A DNA stretch of 64,000 bases from Siphonodentalium dalli (GCA_032622095.1 CP136064.1:125661605-125725604), one strand, 5' to 3'; shown: positions 36,581 through 49,464, counted from the stretch's first letter. Numbers and translations are program-made. The notes: generated by a model not told the origin, from the letters alone.

Positions 36581-37620
36581 GTTATATATAGTCACCCAGG
36601 CCATCTCCATATCATTTTAAGGAAATTTGGGCGTTCACATTTCACAATCCCTACAAATGGTAACCTACTTATAAGTCACTTGAACAATTATATCTTCTTA
36701 ACAGTCATATTTATATGGGAATGGCAATCAAGGCATTCACACAATGAGCTAGCAAAAAGAGATAACTAGAAGAAGCATTAAACGTATATTTATCATTCTA
36801 TTGAAGAGATACATATATTCGTGCAAACTGAGAGACCTCGAACCGTCAGAGGATTGCATATATATTATAACAAAATTGAGTCTGTTCCATTCAATACAGT
36901 TTCCACAAAAAAGTTACAATTTGTCAGGATATGTGGAAGGCCTGTTCAAAAATAGTGGTCACAGTGTGCAGTCATATATAGTTTCTTCTGATATACAATA
37001 AAATGCAGTTAGTAGCATATGACTTTTCAGGATCCTCCCAATACTGACATCTGACAAGGGGTTTAGAACAGACTCATCGACTGACATAAACAACTCAAAA
37101 TATCGCTCTGTGTCTGGCAAATGTAGCTGATAAGCAGGCGCAGCAACATTTCGTTGAAACTGAGAATATTTAGCCAATATATAGCACCATGAACAGAGGA
37201 GCAACTGGAAATTTCTTTGAAACATCTATATCTTCATGGAGATTTGATAGCCAGGTATCCTCGAGATCTTAGTCCAACCCACTAGATTGATTGATACATA
37301 TCAATATGTAAAACCCAATTGTCATCTTTTATTTATGCGAACTAATGTCTTTATGATGTCCATGTAGCATATTATAACGTCTGACGTATACGCAATTGTA
37401 AATAAATAAATACATCATTATTGGTGGAACGGATTAATCGCGATAAACAGAATGACAATTGACAAGGTGGGCCACTACTTATATTCCATGACTGTAATAA
37501 TCATGTTTTGTGATGCTATTTGAATATACAATTTATGAGAAAACGTATAACACTTTGAACAAGAGTGTTCTCTATTCCCAACAAATATCCACAGCATACA
37601 GATGGTTTCACATCGCATTA
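36581..37620. other. Non-repetitive 3' part of the Helitron
   Basis: AT-rich sequence between the tandem core and the terminal hairpin. It has short frames (36801-37001 plus, 36959-37225 minus), but no domain or splice signal I can support. Confidence 0.4.
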
Positions 37621-39573
37621 ACCTGGGCAACGCCGGGTAACCCTGCTAGTAATACTATATTTACAAACTAAAACAGACTCCATTACTTTATTACATATAT
37701 GTACTACAGTTACTGAAACAGAGCCTTTATTCACGGATGGACTGGCCTGCAACCCCTCTGTGCGCGAAGAGTGCACATGCATTATGATCTTAAACAGGTT
37801 TATAGTTATCTTAAAATAAAAGTTAACAATTTGATATAAATTTAATTTTAATTTTATTTTAACTGTGTCGTCTGCAGATTTATAACCGATTCTCACATAA
37901 ATTCAGCTTGTCGCTCTAAACCATCAAACTGAATGAAATAAATGTATAGAAAATTCAAGATTAGGCCTTTCAAGTAGCACTTATCATTTAAAACATGTTA
38001 TTTTATACAATGTAATCCAAATAGAAAATAAAACATGTGCATGTATCATAATAATTGGCCTGGAGCCCTGAATATATATTTAAAGGTTGCAGAAAGGATG
38101 GCACTCAGGCTAATCTGAATCATGGTACTTCCAGAAAAATACATGAGAAACTTCCTTAAATTGATAGAAAATGTTGGACATTTTATGGGTTTTTATGTTT
38201 ACCCACACCATAGTATGGTAAACATAATGGCGACGTCCGGATTGACACTCGTCGTTCGTCCGTCCGTCCGTCCGTCTGTCTGTCCGTAGACACTTTACGC
38301 ATGGTGCGATAACTCAAATAATTTCTATCTGATCGTAACCAAAATACAGATCGAGTTCGAATATGGGTTTGATCCGAGTTTTTTTTACACGGAGTTTTGG
38401 CCCTTTTTAGATTAGAATTCATGGATGCTACGATAACTAAAAAAAATATTATCTGATGAGAACCAAATTTGGTATGTCAGTTTCTCTATCTAAAATACAG
38501 TTCGAGTTCGAATATAGGTTTCCAATAATGAAATTTTGTATGGCTGTTCATTACTATGAGGGCATTCAACAGAGGGTTACATAGTTTTGTTCAGATTTTC
38601 CATTCTGGAGTTATTCATCTTTGTTTATCTGGAAATGTTCGCTTTTTGGTCCGTCTGGTGTCTGTTCATGTCGTAACTTCAACAGTTGTGCTGGGATCTC
38701 AATGGAATTTGGTATGGATGATCACTACTATGAGGACAATCAATAGAGGGTTCCATTGTTCTGTTCCGCTTTTCCATTCTAGAGTTATTCATCTTTGTTT
38801 ATCTGGAAATGTTGGTTGTTTGGTCCATCCGATGTCTGTTCAGCTCATAACTTGAACAGTAATGCTCGGATCTCAATGAAATTTTTGTATGGATGTTCAC
38901 CACTATGAGTACATTTAATGGCACATTCAAATGTTTGTTTTGTTTTTATTGTTCTATAGTTACACATCTTTGTTTATATGAAAATGCTGGTGTTTGGGTC
39001 CATCTGTCTGAGTATAGCCCTCATAAGTTATAGATATGCCCACACTAGGCGGTATGCCACGAGGGGGTATGCACCGGATGACAGTCCATCTCTTGTTTCA
39101 ATTTATTTGGCACTGGACACAGACATGCTATATAACACCTAGTTGATGTGTTTAACTGTTTATAATCTATTGATAGGGTGATGGTTGAGTGAATTTTTGG
39201 GACACCCAGGGGTCAGAAGAATGAAGGGTTCTTTGGTGCCTGGGATTTAAATTTATTCAGATGGGGTCACCAGATTAAATAGGGTGGGACCAGGGACATA
39301 ACTGTATGTCTCTATAGTAATACTTAAAATGTCTTCTCAAGAGAGGTTGGACTATTTAGCTTACATATAGTATGGAGGATCCTTTAGTGACTGAGATTCA
39401 GATTTGTTAACATGATGTCAACCTGTCAAGAAATGACGGGGCTATGGGGACTTAACACTTTTGTGTCTAATAAAATCATTAAAATACAAAATTGGAAATT
39501 TCCAACAATTGAGAAAGTTTGAGATGTCGGTTGTGAAATTCCAACCTAAGACTTTGGAGTCTGGAGCCCGGTC

Positions 39574-39596
39574 GGGGGGGGGGGGGGGGGGGGGGG
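39574..39596 (+). repeat. Poly-G tract (23 G)
   Basis: The counterpart of the 29-G run at 33782 in the other copy of the tandem duplication. Confidence 0.9.
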
Positions 39597-40719
39597 TATG
39601 TTGAGCTGGAGGGGGTGTGGGTGATCAGTAGTGTACAGTTGGTAATTTAAAAGTAGATATTCACCGATCTACATACATGAAGCCTCTCTAGCCACATATC
39701 CTGTTTAGATCTACTTCTTTTAAAGTGATTATGAAAAGTTCTGACTGTTATGGTCTCCAGAGTTGCAGTCTGGTGAGTGACCCCACAGTCTTTGACTGTC
39801 TTGTATTATGTACAAGTGTCTATATATGTACGTGTACTTTGTTAGTACATAATGTTTAGTTGACATAAAAACCCTAGCTTATTTACTATCTTCAAGGGAT
39901 AGGTTAAACATATGCCGATCATGATCGGCCTCACGTCTTTTTGTCATTTGATCTGGTTCGTTGTCATTTTCCCGTCATTTTGAAATCCAAGATGGCCACC
40001 ATTCTCATTTTTTGAAATTCACCTGTTTTGCTAAACCGGTCGATGTGACGACAGTTTGCATTCCCTAGCTCAGAAATTTGGCTTACTTTATATTATGCTA
40101 ATCGAAATAAAAACTGGAAACTAAAACATCTTGCCTGTCGCTGCCTGCATGGATAATAGACTCATGTGTTCAATTCAATCAACTTAATTTGTTGATGTTC
40201 TACTGCATCATCATTTATGATGCTCCTCACCATGTACATAACAAGTCCACACAAGGGTACTCACATCCATATCATAGGCTCAGGCTGTGTCCATGTATAT
40301 ATATGTATATTAGTCAACAGTTACATTTCATTCTAGTGTACCCAAAGTATGCGTCTTGCGTGACTTGACTATTTGGTAAGGGAATTAAGAATATTTGAAA
40401 ATGTGCTATCACTGTGACCTCAGTACAGTTCGGGATTATCAATGTTTATAAATGCTGGTTCGCAGTAGGTAAAGAATTTTGTTTAAATATCAAACAATTC
40501 GATAAAAATGAAACAAATAAAACAAAAAACATGCATTTAAAAAATATTAAAAAAGAACTTCGTTGAGCTTGTCTACAATTGTAAGAATTGCAGAGTACCA
40601 ATAACGAAAACACATGTGACACATTTAAGGGTTGTGCTATCGTGTAGATATTTGCCACCTGTCTTCGATAAAGTGGTGGGTCTCTGAAAATACACCGGAA
40701 AAAAGTCTTGATATATAAA

Positions 40720-41400
40720 ATATAGTCCATGGGCTGGTAGGACACCTCGTGCACCCCAACTACTTAACTTCTTTGGTATTTGCATGTACCCGAATATGTA
40801 CTGGTCAGGAAAAATTATGTTAAAATATTTTGGGTCCTATTGTACTGGGTCAAAGTTTAGCTTTACTCGGTTACCATTTTTTTCCCGATTATGATGGGGT
40901 AGGGGAAACTGATATCCCATATTCCAACAATATGGCGTTTTCTTTGATGACGTCACCAGAGGTAAGAAGATCAATCAACGGCGATGAAAACAAATATAAT
41001 AGGCTGGGACCTGGTAGGGTACCTCAGGACTTAACATCACCGCACTCATTTTCTTCCTGATTATGTCCCTCAACTTTTAAGCAATTATGGGCTGGTAGGA
41101 CCGCTCGTGCCTCGTCTTAAAAACGGCGGCCATGTTGAACGTCATCTTGTCTCGTGTGTACACCGACCATTTTACTTCGTTTTAACATTTAGTCCATGAG
41201 CTGGTAGGACCCCTCGTGCACCCCACTACTTAACTTCTTTGGTATTTTCATGTACTCTAGTATGTACTAGTCAGGAAAAATGATGTTAACAGCAAATAGT
41301 TTGGGTCCTATTGTACCTACTGGGTCAAAGTTTAGAACACTCGTTTGCCATTTTTTCCCGATTATGATGGTGTGGGGGAAAGTGATATTCCATATAAGTG
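40720..41400. repeat. Two direct copies of a fold-back arm
   Basis: The segment GGGCTGGTAGGACACCTCGT with following CTTAACTTCTTTGGTATTT occurs at about 40730 and again at about 41200. Each is followed by GGGTCCTATTGTAC and CCCGATTATGATGG. Between them (41100-41180), AAAACGGCGGCCATGTTGAA links to the palindrome family at 1-5255. It is non-coding. Confidence 0.7.
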
Positions 41401-42360
41401 CTGTCATTGTGATTGAATATTAACAGGTTATGTGTCACATTGTAGGTACCCCATCACCACCGTCCACAACACTTAACTTCACCGCACCGAGTAAGGCTAA
41501 ACTTTGACACAGTAGGTACAATAGGACCCCAAAAATGTGTTGTTAAGGGTCAGATGCACGTTTGGCCAAAATTTCTGGGTATTTCTAAATGGATTTTCTC
41601 AAAATCTGTCAGGAATTTATTTGTGAAATTTGGTACAAGTGATTATTGTGATACAATATTTAAGAACCATCGACAAATTGGTTATTACAAACTCATTTAC
41701 TTCACTTTTATGTCATGGAAAATAGTTTAAATTTCACTATTTTTACCAGAACTTCTGTAAATTAGATTTGTTTCAAAGGTGCAGTCCATGTATCCATGGT
41801 ATCATATCTGAAGATCATGAGAGGAGACTTGGTTTTTCTTGATTTATGAAATTGTATGATTATTTTCACGTAGAAAGACAACTACCCACAAATAATTTTC
41901 AATATTTGAGAATTTTCATGTCATTCATGTTGTTCAATGGAAAATTGGGCTGAGATGAGTTCTGGGTAATGGCTTCATAACCAAGTTAAAGCTGACCACC
42001 ATATCTCTTAACACAGTGGCCTAAATTCGGTTGATTGCTCCCTGCTTGAGTGGACCACACTGCATATCAACAATTGTTTTCATTGGGCTGGAATATTTCG
42101 GACTGCTTTATTCTTCATTATAATATATGGGGGTATGACACTATATTATGCCATTAAAATCTAACTCCATTTTATGATACAAATAAAGCCACCTCTCATA
42201 GAGCCAAGACAATAAGCTGTTTGATGATTGGAGTTTTGTGTGAAATTATTAATTATTCTAGCAGTTCTTGGTACCTAAAGGGACAACAAAGAAAATAATA
42301 TTTTCAACCTCTCAAATGTATTAAAATCCATTGGTTTTGTTGTCTCTTAATAACTGCTCA
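41401..42360. other. Spacer between fold-back arms
   Basis: AT-rich sequence, no gene or clear repeat recognised. It separates the direct arms at 40.7-41.4 kb from the inverted arm at 42.5 kb. Confidence 0.4.
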
Positions 42361-42479
42361 GATTCTACATACAATGAAGATGATGATATGTGAAATTCAA
42401 GATTTTTCGCCAGATAGATCCAGAGAAATACTTTGTTGAAAATGTCTTGCCATATTTGGCTGTATTTATGCAAAACGTG

Positions 42480-43060
42480 CATCTCCATCTTAACATCATT
42501 TTTCCTGACCAGTACATACTAGGGTACATGAAGATACCCAAGAAGTTAAGTAGTAGGGGTACACGAGGGGTCATACCAGCTCATGGACTAAATGTTAACA
42601 CGAAGAAAGGTGATCGTGTACACACGAGACGAGATTGCGTTCAACATGGCCGCCGAGGCTCTTTGAGTCAGTTTGACGCAAATTTTAAGAGATAATATTG
42701 ACAAATGTATATAAATGTATATATTATTGTGACGCTATAAGACATAGTGATAACTTTTTATGGTAACATTGGAACTCCACGTCCAAGATGGCCACCAAAA
42801 TGGCTGCCAGAAGTGGAAAATATAACTATTTTCGACTCAATGAAACCAAATTATCACTTTAGCTCAAAATGACGGCCAAAATGGCAGCCAAGATGTGGAA
42901 AATGGTATATATTTCCCCAGTGTGCCCTGCAATCAATTACAAGTTGTGGTTGGTGAACAAAATCGACTGATATGACATCTATAGATTGAATACTAACATT
43001 GATGATGTACCTCGTGTAATTGTAACCATTTAAAAGAACTGCGATGATAAACAAGTCATG
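42480..43060. repeat. Inverted arm related to 40.7 kb and to the 1-5255 palindrome
   Basis: Bases 42505-42640 read as the reverse complement of the 41100-41290 arm (GAAGTTAAGTAGTAGGGGTA, ACGAGGGGTCATACCAGCTC). Beyond that, 42770-43040 resembles 1380-1930: it shares CCAAGATGGCCACCAAAATG and the phrase CCCTGCAATCAATTACAAGT. It is thus a partial copy of the large fold-back family. Confidence 0.7.
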
Positions 43061-43310
43061 GTGAGTTCAGCAACTTTATGCCTTACTGTCTTTGTATCAA
43101 TTCAACGTCAGATATTAATTAATGGCCAAACTGGGAGTTTTTGTATTCTGACAATCAACCTCTCAGCGGCAGAATATCCCACATGTAATGTACGTCTGCA
43201 ATGCGATATGGGCCACATTCGCTCGAGCAAATTTTCCAAAAAACAAGGAACAGGGAAATCGCATGGAATCGATGGTATTCGCAGCACAACTGGTAGAATC
43301 AAATTCTCCT

Positions 43311-43655
43311 TCAGTTCATAGCCAAAGTTTGTCGGATCCAAGGCAAAATGAGGTTGAAATGGCGCAAATAGCTAGCGTATGGCAAGTTTGAGAAAGCTTT
43401 AAGATGGTACTGGTGGTACCGTAATTCACCAGACTGTGTATTGTAGGTATCGTACTTCTTATCAAAAGATTTGGCAAGATACTGCTCGGCCTTCGTGATC
43501 ATCACATCCGACTGTCCAATCTGATCCCCGGGAGCATCTTCAGTATTGGTGGTTTTGTAAATGTCAGGTAATATACGGATCACTTCAGATGGCATTTCAT
43601 CAGACAGAGTGAATTGGAATTGCTCTGGTTGTTTTAGCGCATGTTTTAACCACAA
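43311..43655 (-). pseudogene. C-terminal block of the relic
   Basis: The longest unbroken piece of the relic (about 114 residues). It ends in ELRYHQYHLKAFSNLP followed by an SYLRHF segment. In the family this region is an RY-rich segment followed by LPPT-S and a run of His and Arg residues. The upstream part (QFTLSDEMPSEVIRILPDIY) joins the decayed nuclease-like block in another frame. Confidence 0.65.
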
Positions 43656-43715
43656 ATAACACTTGGTTCTTCAAGACCTTGCCTCTTCCAGACAGAATCA
43701 AAATGGTATTAACAC

Positions 43716-43860
43716 ACATACAAAAACATATGCATCCAGATAGGTCACTATAACCTTCTTGGTGCTGCCAGAAGCTGTTGCCTGTGTTTCGTGGAAGAGT
43801 ATCCGAACATCTGGCCCCTCATGAAGTGAAACTTTCTCCGATGACCGTTCGTTAACAACT
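43716..43860 (-). pseudogene. Relic block with decayed HEEADTR / DTDVFVL motif
   Basis: The minus-strand frame reads SSEKVSLHEGPDVRILFHE and, 13 residues later, KKVIVTYLDAYVFVCV. In intact family members the acidic residues of HEEADTR and DTDVFVL resemble those of PIN/NYN-like nuclease folds. Here two of the acidic positions are lost (EEAD to EGPD; DTDV to DAYV), consistent with decay. Confidence 0.6.
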
Positions 43861-44739
43861 TACATACGTTAAGTTATTCCATGGAATAATCCACTAAGAC
43901 ACACTGAAGCTGCGAAATCAACGTTCTGGCCCATCACACACTTTGCAGAGAAGGCTTGTACGCTTATATTGTTTTCACTTGACGCCCAGAATGTATCCAT
44001 GTCTACCAACAGTGGGGTATCAGCACGATTGACCGTAACTTCGATTGGGTCTACATTGGTTTGACATTCATAGTCAAATCGCTCAGTTGGTTGACATGTA
44101 GATATATTTACGGAGGAGATTCTCTGCCAGATATTCAAAGGTATTTAGTTTTAGCTGTTTCGCGGACACCTTTCTGGCGTATGCCATGAAATCTACAACA
44201 ACGAACAGCTGATGCCTGACTTATGAGCATCAGCCATCGGTCTTGTATTACTCAGATGTTTCTCCAACTCATGAACAAGCTCTGCTTTGTTCGGTTTCTG
44301 TAATAAGCCAGTATGTGCCAAGAAGAAAGACGTTGATGTAAGTTCATATAACTCAAACGCTCGGCAATACTGTAGCCACGGGACCTATAGCAACATCGAT
44401 ATTCCGTAGAGCTGTCGACCCCTTTAATTTGTTTCTTTCTTGAACAGATCATTGGTATGGAATCTGAAAGTCAGAATACGCGTGTTCGCCTTCTTTCGGG
44501 GCGCTGAGTAGAAATGTGCATCGGCCAACATCTGTTTTCGTTCCCGTGATAAGGATGCTGATGTGACATTTATTCCCCTGATGTGTCAAATGCATGGATT
44601 TATCCTTGATTGATGCATTCGATTATCTGTAACAAAGTTTTCGTCGCGAAATGTATATGTGAAATCGTGGTGCAGGGATACTCACCATCATCATCACTCA
44701 TGTTGCAAGCTTGGCGCATGAGTTTCGAAAATGCACCTT

Positions 44740-44800
44740 CTCATAGAATAGAATAGAATTTATACGAATCTTCGACCCCTCAGGGATATGAGATCATATG
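44740..44800 (-). repeat. Possible retroposon tail
   Basis: TAGAATAGAATAGAATTTAT at 44746-44765 is the complement of a TTCTA-type tandem tail. Such tails end some LINEs and SINEs. No target duplication was established, so this is only suggestive. Confidence 0.3.
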
Positions 44801-47228
44801 TAAAACAATTAGCAATGATCATCTCAATATAACAATTAACAGTACAGACTATATAGTGAAATTATGTACATTCAAAGAATGCATTTGGATCATGTTAAAA
44901 CGTGAAATTAATGTAACAATTTATAATTTGTTAAGTTAAGTTAAATTAAAGTGAAAGTGAAAGACTGAGATAGGTTTTCTTGGTTTCTCATTATCTATTA
45001 CTAATAGTCTGTATATTTTACATCTTAGTGAGTAAGTGTAGAGGATAATTGTATATCCAGCAGTAGATTAACCAACATTGCTGAAATATCATGCTTAGCG
45101 ACAGCATCTATCCTTCTATAGTCATACCGATGATGCCACCCGCACATTTTGCTGGCCTGTATGTCTGCTCAAGAGCTTGTCACATCGGTAACTTGCTGAA
45201 TCTTCATGATGTTTGCTTAACTGTAAAATTTCCTTCAAGAAACTCCACGTGGATGAAAGGAAACAGCTCCTGTAGCTCAATCAATCTTCACAATAGACTG
45301 GACCCCACCGAGAGCAATGGGTCATGTCGAAAGTAAGTAATAGTGGCAATGCTTTGTAGACTGCGGAAACGGATACCCGCCCCCGGGTCATCTTCCCTCA
45401 TTGAACGCGTCAGATCACGTAGAAGTGGAACCAACAGATAAGAAAGTATGCCAATACTGAAATAAGTAAATGACCTTAGTAAATTCTGCCACATCATTCT
45501 GAATATGTTGAATCATCCTGCATGGTACATAAAACAATACTGGATTCCCCCTTATTTCATCGCGATATGTGCATGCTTGTTAAATTGTATGTTTGCTAAC
45601 GTTGCAATAGATCATCGTAATTCTCCACTGCCGTGTCCTTGAATATGCCAACCACTGAAGTCTCTGCATTGATTCTGCCAAACATGTTACACCTCTGGAA
45701 TAGTGAGCGCCTTTTAAAACACTATCAATGACATGTGAGCCAAAAAATTCATTATCGGTGATTATGTTCATCGCCACTATCGCGAAGGTATTTATAAAAT
45801 GTAATGCATGTCAACATAAATGTTCATAGGTGGAAGTCACCAACCCCAAAAACTTTTTATTGAATATTTCTGGCAAAAGGAACTGAAGTTATTTTGCAGT
45901 GCTATACACATATTCACCGCACCACTTTGAGTCGCAATCCTTGCCCGATCTGAGTCAAAGCATCCTGGAAGTTTACCTTTGCGCGTGAATATTGTGCTGA
46001 GTAGCTACATACGGCAACATTGCAGTATACCCAATGGCCGTACACTCACAATCAAGTAAAAGGCTATTAAATGTACTCCACCAAGGCACTCTGGTAGAAG
46101 CAGTTTTTGAAGAAATTATCTGCACTCCGCAGTATCTGCTCAAACGGCATATGACGTGGGTACTTTTGAGGCCATCATGCAACGGGGCGGTCGCTGGGAT
46201 TGTATGTACTCTTTGGCAACTGTTCTTCTCTTATGCTAAAACAAGACGGCAATAGTTTCTGACATTCAAGCAACCGACCATAATTATAAGATGATCTACA
46301 AACGATAATGAAACGGTGATGAGTAACATTACATTTTCTCTTGTAGCGCATTAAACTCTCCCCGCATGACTCATATAAAACACTACTACCAAGTCACACG
46401 AAATTAGCAGCACTGATGACAACTACGAACAAGACTAAGCTAGTGCCTTTGGCTAAGTTTGCCAAAGAAATCTTAAATACTGCATCAGTCTTGAGAACTT
46501 ATATGCACATAGATGTACACCCACAAACTCACTCACGCATCCGACAAAACCATCTATATCTATGTATGCTACCATCTGTACGATCTATTAGTACTACTTC
46601 AAATCCATATTCACCATATTTGTTTGGGCATATAAGTATATACAATATTTGCATGTTGCTGTTGTTTATTTTGTAATTGGTTATATATGTGGTATCCTCC
46701 AGTTACATAAGTGATGGATGGATAACTATTTGATTTGATTTGTATCCTCTGTAGCACACTGTTCTTGGGAGTCTTCTTCGTTTTGAAATGTCGTGGCTAC
46801 TGCCGACTGTATCTTCGCAATAGGCCAACATCGGTGATTTCCGTTCTGCAAAGAACGATAATACGAGAAGTTGCGATTGTGTATCTTCATTTCGGTCGAA
46901 GTTATCCATTGCTCCATGCAAACATGATGCCGTACAGTGGCTGACAATGGGACCCGGTGACCAACAACGGAAGACACTGCTCTATTCGGGAGCCATTGGT
47001 CTTGCTTGCACATTTCCTCATAACTTTGACGACAATATACTGTTTACGCGCTGATTATGTTTGGCATTTGAGCGGAACTGTATATATGTTGGTGTTCCTT
47101 CTGTTGATGGCGATTTGAACAAATATAAATATTTCTGCAACGAACGCCGCTCGTGCCTTTAAAATTGGATTTTCCGTAAGTCACTTGTGGGTTGCAACCC
47201 ACAAGTCAATCAAACAAAAGATCGCACC

Positions 47229-47955
47229 TCACAAGTATACTCACGTCGGTCCGCCCGTCCATCCGGGCGTCCGTCCGTTAACCTGGTTTCCGGATGATAA
47301 CTTTAGTTAGAGTGAACCAAATTAAAATTTGGTATGTGGGTTTATTAGCCGAAAAGTAAGCTCAAGTTCGAATTTGGGTTCCGCCCGCCAATTTTCACCG
47401 GAGTTATGCCCCTTATTTGACGTTTTTTTTACTTAGAAAATCCTTGAAATTTGTTGTCCGGATGATAACTTTAGTATAGTTCATCGGAATGAATCCAAAT
47501 TTGGTATATTACTTTCTCCCACCAAAACACAGGTCAAGTTCGAACTTGGGTTCTGTCCGACCATTTGTGGCAGAGTTATGCCCCTTTTTCGACTCAGAAA
47601 ATTCAGTTTTTCTTATGTTTTTTGGTTTCCGGATGATAACTCGATTTTGGAATGATTATACGCAAAACCCGTTTTTTTGTGGATTACATATATCGAAATA
47701 CAGCTCAAGTCCGAATTTCGTTTTAATCCGATAATTTTTGCGAGAGTTATGGCCCCTTTTTTGACGTAATTTGACTTAGAAAATCCCTGAAATTTGTTGT
47801 CCGGATGATAACTTTAGTTGGAGTGAACCGATTTCAATCAAATTTGGTATGTGGGTTTATTAGGAGAAAAGACAGCTCAAGTTCGAATTTGGGTTCCGTC
47901 CGCCATTTTCCCCAGAGAGGGCGTATTTTGCACGCACAGCGTAGCTCTTGTTTTT
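47229..47955 (+). repeat. Dispersed tandem-core module inserted in the relic
   Basis: It starts with GTCCGCCCGTCCATCCGGGC and GTCCGTCCG. Four degenerate units of about 145 bases follow with GTCCGGATGATAACTTTAGT, CAAATTTGGTATGTGGGTTT and GAGTTATG-CCC. It ends GCACGCACAGCGTAGCTCTTG then TTT at about 47952. This end resembles the GACAGCCCAGCTCTTGTTT end at 11.15 kb. The frames inside are repeat-derived. Confidence 0.75.
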
Positions 47956-48075
47956 CATTAGACCTCATATTTATACCATGTTATAATTTTCTCATATAAT
48001 AAAACATATCACAAATATCATGATTCGGCATGCTTTATTTGACTAGTTATGTTGCTGAAACTTGTCATTAGGACT

Positions 48076-48306
48076 TTATCTTGGACTCCCCTTTGGGATC
48101 TCCTTGTGAATTTCTGCACATTTCTTGCACACTGGCAGCAGCACCTTGTATCTCTTTAATACATGTATGTCAGGGTCCCTTGTGCAGTTAGGCCCACAGC
48201 AGTGGCAGCAGATGTCCAGACTCTCTTGCGAAGAATAAAACGCAAATTCAACATGAGCTTCACAAGATTGTTGTTCAATTGACATGTATATCAAGGGTCG
48301 GGGCAC
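48076..48306 (-). pseudogene. Cys-rich coding remnant or small exon
   Basis: A 76-codon minus-strand frame ends in a natural TAA. It carries CCHCCGPNC and, 20 residues on, LPVCKKC. Paired Cys-x2-Cys and Cys-x3-Cys knuckles suggest a zinc-binding module. It lies within the span of the relic but is not clearly part of it. It could be the last exon of a second transposon-like gene whose earlier exon is at 48.65-49.05 kb. No function is assigned. Confidence 0.4.
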
Positions 48307-48639
48307 ACATGGCAGGATCGATGCATGTATCCCGGATTTTTAGTCAGAAGATAGGGGCAGTTACATTTAGGCGTGTGGGGTGGCCTGACAGTGTCTCTCA
48401 GATGTTATTCATTGAACACATGGTCTTACAACTTACATCCAGAGTGGTGTCATCTGAGTCGTCTCCAGTCACCAGCGTTGGAGCATGCCTACTGCAGCCG
48501 TGAAACCTACAAAATATTCTCAATTCAAGCTATATACAAGCCGGAATTGAACAAGAACTGGGTAGGCGTCGCGGTGGGATTGGTTGGGACAGGGTGGGGG
48601 AGGAATATAAAGTGGACACCCCATGGCATATTTGTGACA

Positions 48640-49051
48640 TATTCTCAAAGAAAGGTTGGAGTAATAATAGCACAATTTAACTCAATAATTTTTTTAATCA
48701 TTTTTAATTTATTAATTTTAATAATAATATATTTATCATTAAGATTCATGTTTTCCTTTGGAAGAAACTTGGGCAGAACCTTTTCTTTTGATGTTCCCAA
48801 AAGCATATCGAAAGCATTGGTGCGCTGATCCTTCCTGTTTTGTGCTGTTTCACTTTCAGGCACTCTCTCAGTCAGTGTAAATTTCACAAATTTGAGTGTT
48901 TTTTTCTAAGTCCAAAGCAATCTGAATGGGTTCTTTACACTCAGGAGTAAAGATATCTAGGTCCCTGAAACTTCAACTCAATTCCACTTCCACACTGGAC
49001 GGCTCACATTCCGCATCGCTGGACACTTCGTTCAATAAATGTCCCATGATA
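48640..49051 (-). pseudogene. Short broken coding remnant
   Basis: The minus strand begins ATG at 49051 with MGHLLNEVSSDAECEPSSVE. A stop follows within a few codons. The reading continues in other frames as DLDIFTPECKEPIQIALDLE and then NAFDMLLGTSKEKVLPKFLP. The residue composition looks protein-like, but three frames are needed, so it is broken or has small undetected introns. The family is not recognised. Confidence 0.35.
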
Positions 49052-49464
49052 ATGATTATATTTCGAACTAAAACGCAAGTTTGCACGGGCTGTTTAGTCT
49101 TAGAAAATAATGTTCTTTTTATTACCGACACACAAAGTGTCACAAGTTTCTGAGAAACTTTCTCTTATTCGAGAGCGGCTATATTGTCTTCGATTTCAGA
49201 CGCATTGTCTATTTTGGGAACCTTTTCTGCGGTCGCAGACGACCTTGACAGCCGCGATCATTCGTCTCATTTCGGCCGATTCCGTAACGTAAACGACTCG
49301 ATTATGCACACGGAGTAGTTCCGATGAGCCGGTACCGGATGTAGAAAAAGTACGGAGTAATATGTTCCGGACGGCAAAGGATTGCCGCTAAGAGGAAACG
49401 GGTTAGCCGATTTTGACAAACAAAAAAACAATTTTAGGGAAGTGCAATAAAAATATTTCGGTCC

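Larger units (their letters stand above)
34950..37649 (+). mobile_element. Non-autonomous Helitron (2700 bp)
   Basis: The insertion starts TCTATATCTATATTTGCG and ends GCCGGGTAACCCTGCTAG, between A and T of the target, with no target duplication. Copy 1 of the surrounding duplication shows the empty site ACACTATATAATACTATA at 31860-31877. TC at the 5' end, CTAG at the 3' end and A/T insertion are the defining marks of Helitrons. An ACCTGGGC-AAC-GCCGGGT hairpin at 37621-37638 is the expected 3' structure. The element has no Rep/helicase frame. A GTCT microsatellite follows the 5' end (34970-35004). Its centre is a tandem array (see separate entry). Confidence 0.93.
34634..40419. repeat. Tandem duplication, copy 2, split by a Helitron
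   Basis: Bases 34634-34949 and 37650-40419 together reproduce 31550-34633 at very high identity, interrupted by the 34950-37649 insertion. After 40419 the similarity to copy 1 stops. The duplication is therefore older than the insertion. Confidence 0.92.

Noticed and set aside
48373..48828. 151-codon plus-strand frame
   Set aside because: It runs antisense to coding remnants of better quality (48076-48306 and 48640-49051) and has no motif of its own.
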